From positions 1 to 25,400 of the forward strand of contig CAJUQG010000021.1 in assembly GCA_910588025.1 (NCBI GenBank): a stretch of DNA of 25,400 nucleotides. The letters are read 5' to 3'. A program made the translations under genes and the position numbers. Below, in pieces: positions 23,973 through 25,400 of this stretch (the stretch's first letter is position 1; each line of letters starts with the position of its first letter). The notes beneath the pieces were generated by a model, which was given only the letters and a program-made list of their open reading frames with translations, was not told the origin of the DNA and did no database searches. The DNA is from an uncultured Bacilli bacterium (GTDB lineage: Bacteria; Bacillota_I; Bacilli_A; RF39; UBA660).

Positions 23973-24048
23973 ATTGATTTTAAACTTTTTAAAGAAATAA
24001 GAAATTGAAATCATAGATTTTTTTATAAGCAATCCACTTTGGTTTGTC
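23961..24048 (+). repeat. Spacer A, copy 2
   Basis: Between cassettes 3 and 4; the partner of the copy at 23751. Both include a conserved TCATAGATTTTTT segment. No gene is seen in it. Confidence 0.75.
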
Positions 24049-24177
24049 AGTCACTTGTATTCTTGGTTCATTCGTGGTAGATCGATTGAAGTAGGTATAG
24101 GTGCTGGTGTGTTTGCATTCGCAAGTGCTAATAGTACGAGTAATAGTGGTAGTTTTCGCGAGTATTTACTATGTTAA
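24040..24177 (+). pseudogene. Cassette 4: silent lectin-fold module, one codon shorter
   Basis: Core 24040-24159 is 120 bases, one whole codon less than the rest, so frame is preserved. WFVSHLYSWFIRGR, GVFAFASAN and GSFR, then EYLLC and TAA. Spacer A is upstream, spacer B downstream. Confidence 0.7.
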
Positions 24178-24324
24178 AAGAGTATAAATAAAAAAATATG
24201 TTACATAGAAAATAAATTCCTGTCTCATATATGAGCGAATACAAAGATATTTTGAATTAAAAAGAGTAAGAGATGAAATGGATGATTCAAAAAAATAAGA
24301 AAAAAGGGATTTATTTGTAGTTTG
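24165..24324 (+). repeat. Spacer B, copy 1
   Basis: About 160 bases between cassettes 4 and 5, clearly homologous to 24793-24954. It contains a short hairpin, CTCAT/ATGAG (24224-24235). No gene is seen. Confidence 0.75.
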
Positions 24325-24470
24325 TCCTACATTACTTACCTTGTATTTTGCGTGGTGGACATTGGACAGATGGTATATCTTCTTCCGTGTTTGCATTTTT
24401 TAGGACAGATGGCGAACTAAATAGTAGTATTAGTTTTCGCGACATTTACTATGACTTTCATAATAAGTAG
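24318..24470 (+). pseudogene. Cassette 5: module with TAG at its first codon
   Basis: Core 24318-24440. The first framework codon TGG is TAG, and the second Trp is Cys. FVLHYLPCILRGG, SVFAFFRTDG and ISFR, then DIYYDFHNK and a stop that is also the first codon of cassette 6. The interior is open. Confidence 0.65.
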
Positions 24471-24620
24471 TTTGTCAATCGTAATTGTCCTTGGTTTATA
24501 TGTGGTGGACCTTTACCAAATGGCACAGAAGTTGGTGTGTTTGCCTTTGGTGCTGCGTATGGACATTCGGCTTTGAATGCTAGTTTTCGCTGGTATTTTA
24601 CTAAGATTAATCAAATATAA
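24468..24620 (+). pseudogene. Cassette 6: module with TAG at its first codon
   Basis: Core 24468-24590 in the same frame as cassette 5. TAG again replaces the first TGG. FVNRNCPWFICGG, GVFAFGAAYG and ASFR, then WYFTKINQI and TAA. Its VFAF-to-G segment resembles cassette 3. Confidence 0.65.
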
Positions 24621-24665
24621 AAAATAAATAGATATAATTATTTAAAAAATAGTCTTAGATTTTCC

Positions 24666-24815
24666 TGGTTTGTCCATTATGCTTACCCTTGGTTCAGTCG
24701 TAGTGGCGATTTTACACATGGGTCAGAAACTGGCGTGTTTACTTTTGCTCATGATTGTGGTCGGGCTGTACATTGGATTAGTTTTCGCGGCATTTACTAT
24801 GTTAAAAGAGTATAA
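24666..24815 (+). pseudogene. Cassette 7: silent lectin-fold module
   Basis: Core 24666-24788; WFVHYAYPWFSRSG, GVFTFAHDCG and ISFR, then GIYYVKRV and TAA. Upstream bases 24652-24660 share GTCTTAGAT with the 5' extension of cassette 1. Spacer B follows. Confidence 0.7.
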
Positions 24816-24954
24816 ATAAAAAAAATATGAAACATAGAAAATAAATTCCTGTCTCTATAAGAGCGAACACAAAATACATTGAATGAAAAAGAGTAAGAAA
24901 TGAAATAGATGATTTAAAAAAAGAAGAAAAAAAGGGATTTATTTATGGTTTGTC
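24793..24954 (+). repeat. Spacer B, copy 2
   Basis: Between cassettes 7 and 8. Blocks such as AAAAGAGTATAAATA and GGGATTTATTT match copy 1. The hairpin position holds CTCT/AGAG (24853-24863). Confidence 0.75.
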
Positions 24955-25068
24955 GATCCTATTCAGCCTTGGTTCAGTCGTGGTGGAGCATATTCTCATG
25001 GTTTTGGGTCTCATGTGTTTTCTTTCTCACCTTATCGCGGTGAATTTGCTAGTTGGGATAGTTTTCGC
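24946..25068 (+). pseudogene. Cassette 8: silent lectin-fold module
   Basis: Core only; WFVDPIQPWFSRGG, HVFSFSPYRG and DSFR. The tail is two bases short and runs on out of the family frame for about 40 bases to cassette 9. Its first segment PIQPWF is shared with cassette 9. Confidence 0.7.
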
Positions 25069-25108
25069 GACATGTACTATGTTTTTATCAGGGATACAAT
25101 GTATGGCT

Positions 25109-25246
25109 TGGTTTGTCAAACCTATTCAGCCTTGGTTCATTATAGGTAGTGGTTATACGCATGGTACAGAGTCTGGTGTGTTTGCTTTTGGTCATGACTG
25201 TGGCCGTACCTTAAACTATGTTAGTTTTCGCGGGTATTTACTATGA
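25109..25246 (+). pseudogene. Cassette 9: silent lectin-fold module
   Basis: Core 25109-25231; WFVKPIQPWFIIGS, GVFAFGHDCG and VSFR, then GYLL and TGA. R-G-G is replaced by I-G-S at the RGG site. It joins an open frame from 24950 only by frame accident; that frame is not the family frame in cassette 8. Confidence 0.7.
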
Positions 25247-25362
25247 TTAATAATACGAATATAAACAAAAGTAATAAATCATAGAAATTGTATTCCTTTT
25301 CTACGGAAAAAACACAAGAATTAAAAAGGATAGTTTGATCTATTCTTTTTCAGAGTGTAGAC

Positions 25363-25390
25363 AAACCCATAGATTTTTTCTATGGGTTTT
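25363..25390 (+). terminator. Terminator at the end of the cassette array
   Basis: AAACCCATAGA (25363-25373) and TCTATGGGTTT (25379-25389) form a perfect 11-bp stem around TTTTT, followed by T. The 25247-25362 segment before it shows weak similarity to spacer B and no gene. Confidence 0.7.
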
Positions 25391-25400
25391 CTATTAATTA

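Larger units (their letters stand above)
23395..25246 (+). repeat. Array of nine silent C-type-lectin variable-region cassettes
   Basis: Nine tandem copies of a module of 123 bases (120 in copy 4) occupy this region. All copies are on the plus strand. Each reads W-F-V, five variable residues, W-F-x-R-G-G, four or five variable residues, G, then three variable residues, V-F-A-F, four variable residues, G, then six variable residues, S-F-R. The RGG to SFR distance of about 25 residues matches the end of the FGE-sulfatase/C-type-lectin-like fold used by many variable surface and retroelement-diversified proteins. No copy has an in-frame start codon or a binding site; the core start positions fall in all three frames. 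Copies are separated by 25-160 bases of partly repeated spacer. The array follows rpsT divergently and ends before the terminator at 25363. Best reading: silent donor copies of an expressed gene elsewhere (inference). Confidence 0.8.

Noticed and set aside
23709..24396. Minus-strand open frames at 23709-24032 and 24169-24396
   Set aside because: They are the reverse of the repeated cassettes and spacers, without binding sites or recognisable protein features.
23395..25246. A diversity-generating retroelement within the window
   Set aside because: The modules resemble variable regions, but no reverse transcriptase gene, accessory protein or template repeat is present. Variable codons such as GAG, TGG, TTG and GTA do not fit simple change from AAY codons.
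23458..25246. CRISPR array
   Set aside because: Repeats are long (about 123 bases) with internal variation, spacing is irregular, and no short identical repeat or cas gene is present.
24950..25246. An open frame of 98 codons starting with TTG
   Set aside because: It crosses cassette 8 in the wrong frame and reaches the family frame only in cassette 9. It has no binding site.

Overview
The window is an AT-rich bacterial chromosome segment from a Gram-positive lineage of the Bacillota, most likely an uncultured gut member of the Bacilli / Erysipelotrichia-RF39 type. Reasons: Bacilli-style ribosome binding sites (AGGAGG, GGGGG), TTGnnn-17-TATAAT or extended TGnTATAAT promoters, many short rho-independent terminators, Bacillota-like Obg, RuvAB, QueA and S20 proteins, and a secretin-less Tad pilus locus. 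The genetic code looks standard. None of the 26 genes I accept ends in TGA. Species assignment is inference.

Layout. 1-822: a terminator, a small membrane-anchored hypothetical protein, and an orphan HTH regulator facing left. 929-2812: an acyl-adenylate ligase with an N-terminal coiled coil. 2902-5781: a phosphorelay operon (membrane hybrid histidine kinase, then an Hpt-receiver protein) followed by a small hypothetical gene. 5833-7416: obgE convergent with a DUF192 gene. 7553-8968: an exported SipW/TasA-type surface protein. 9046-9984: a membrane-anchored GT2 glycosyltransferase. 10063-14891: a compact Tad/Flp-type pilus operon (Flp-like pilin, two TadE/TadG-like pseudopilins, TadZ/CpaE, TadA/CpaF, TadB, TadC), then two exported or anchored proteins of unknown role, one a probable zinc peptidase. 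17859-21946: ruvA, a HAD nucleotidase-like gene, ruvB, a hypothetical gene and queA. 21943-23240: a transglutaminase-like exported protein and rpsT, both on the minus strand.

The most unusual region is 23395-25246. It holds nine tandem promoterless and startless copies of a roughly 41-codon module that reads as the C-terminal half of a C-type-lectin/FGE-sulfatase-like fold (pattern WFV-x5-WF-x-RGG ... GVFAF ... SFR). Each copy keeps a fixed length and the same framework residues but carries different residues at the same blocks of positions. The copies sit in all three frames and are separated by repeated non-coding spacers, and several look like mosaics of one another. The best reading is an archive of silent variable-region cassettes that feed an expressed surface or pilin-tip lectin gene outside the window, by gene conversion or a retroelement-like process. 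No reverse transcriptase, template repeat or expressed recipient gene is visible here, so the mechanism is open.

The genes as a set suggest a cell that invests in surface display: a Tad pilus, an exported SipW-type protein, an exported peptidase, a transglutaminase-like protein and possibly a variable lectin. A membrane sensor phosphorelay and standard housekeeping genes accompany them.
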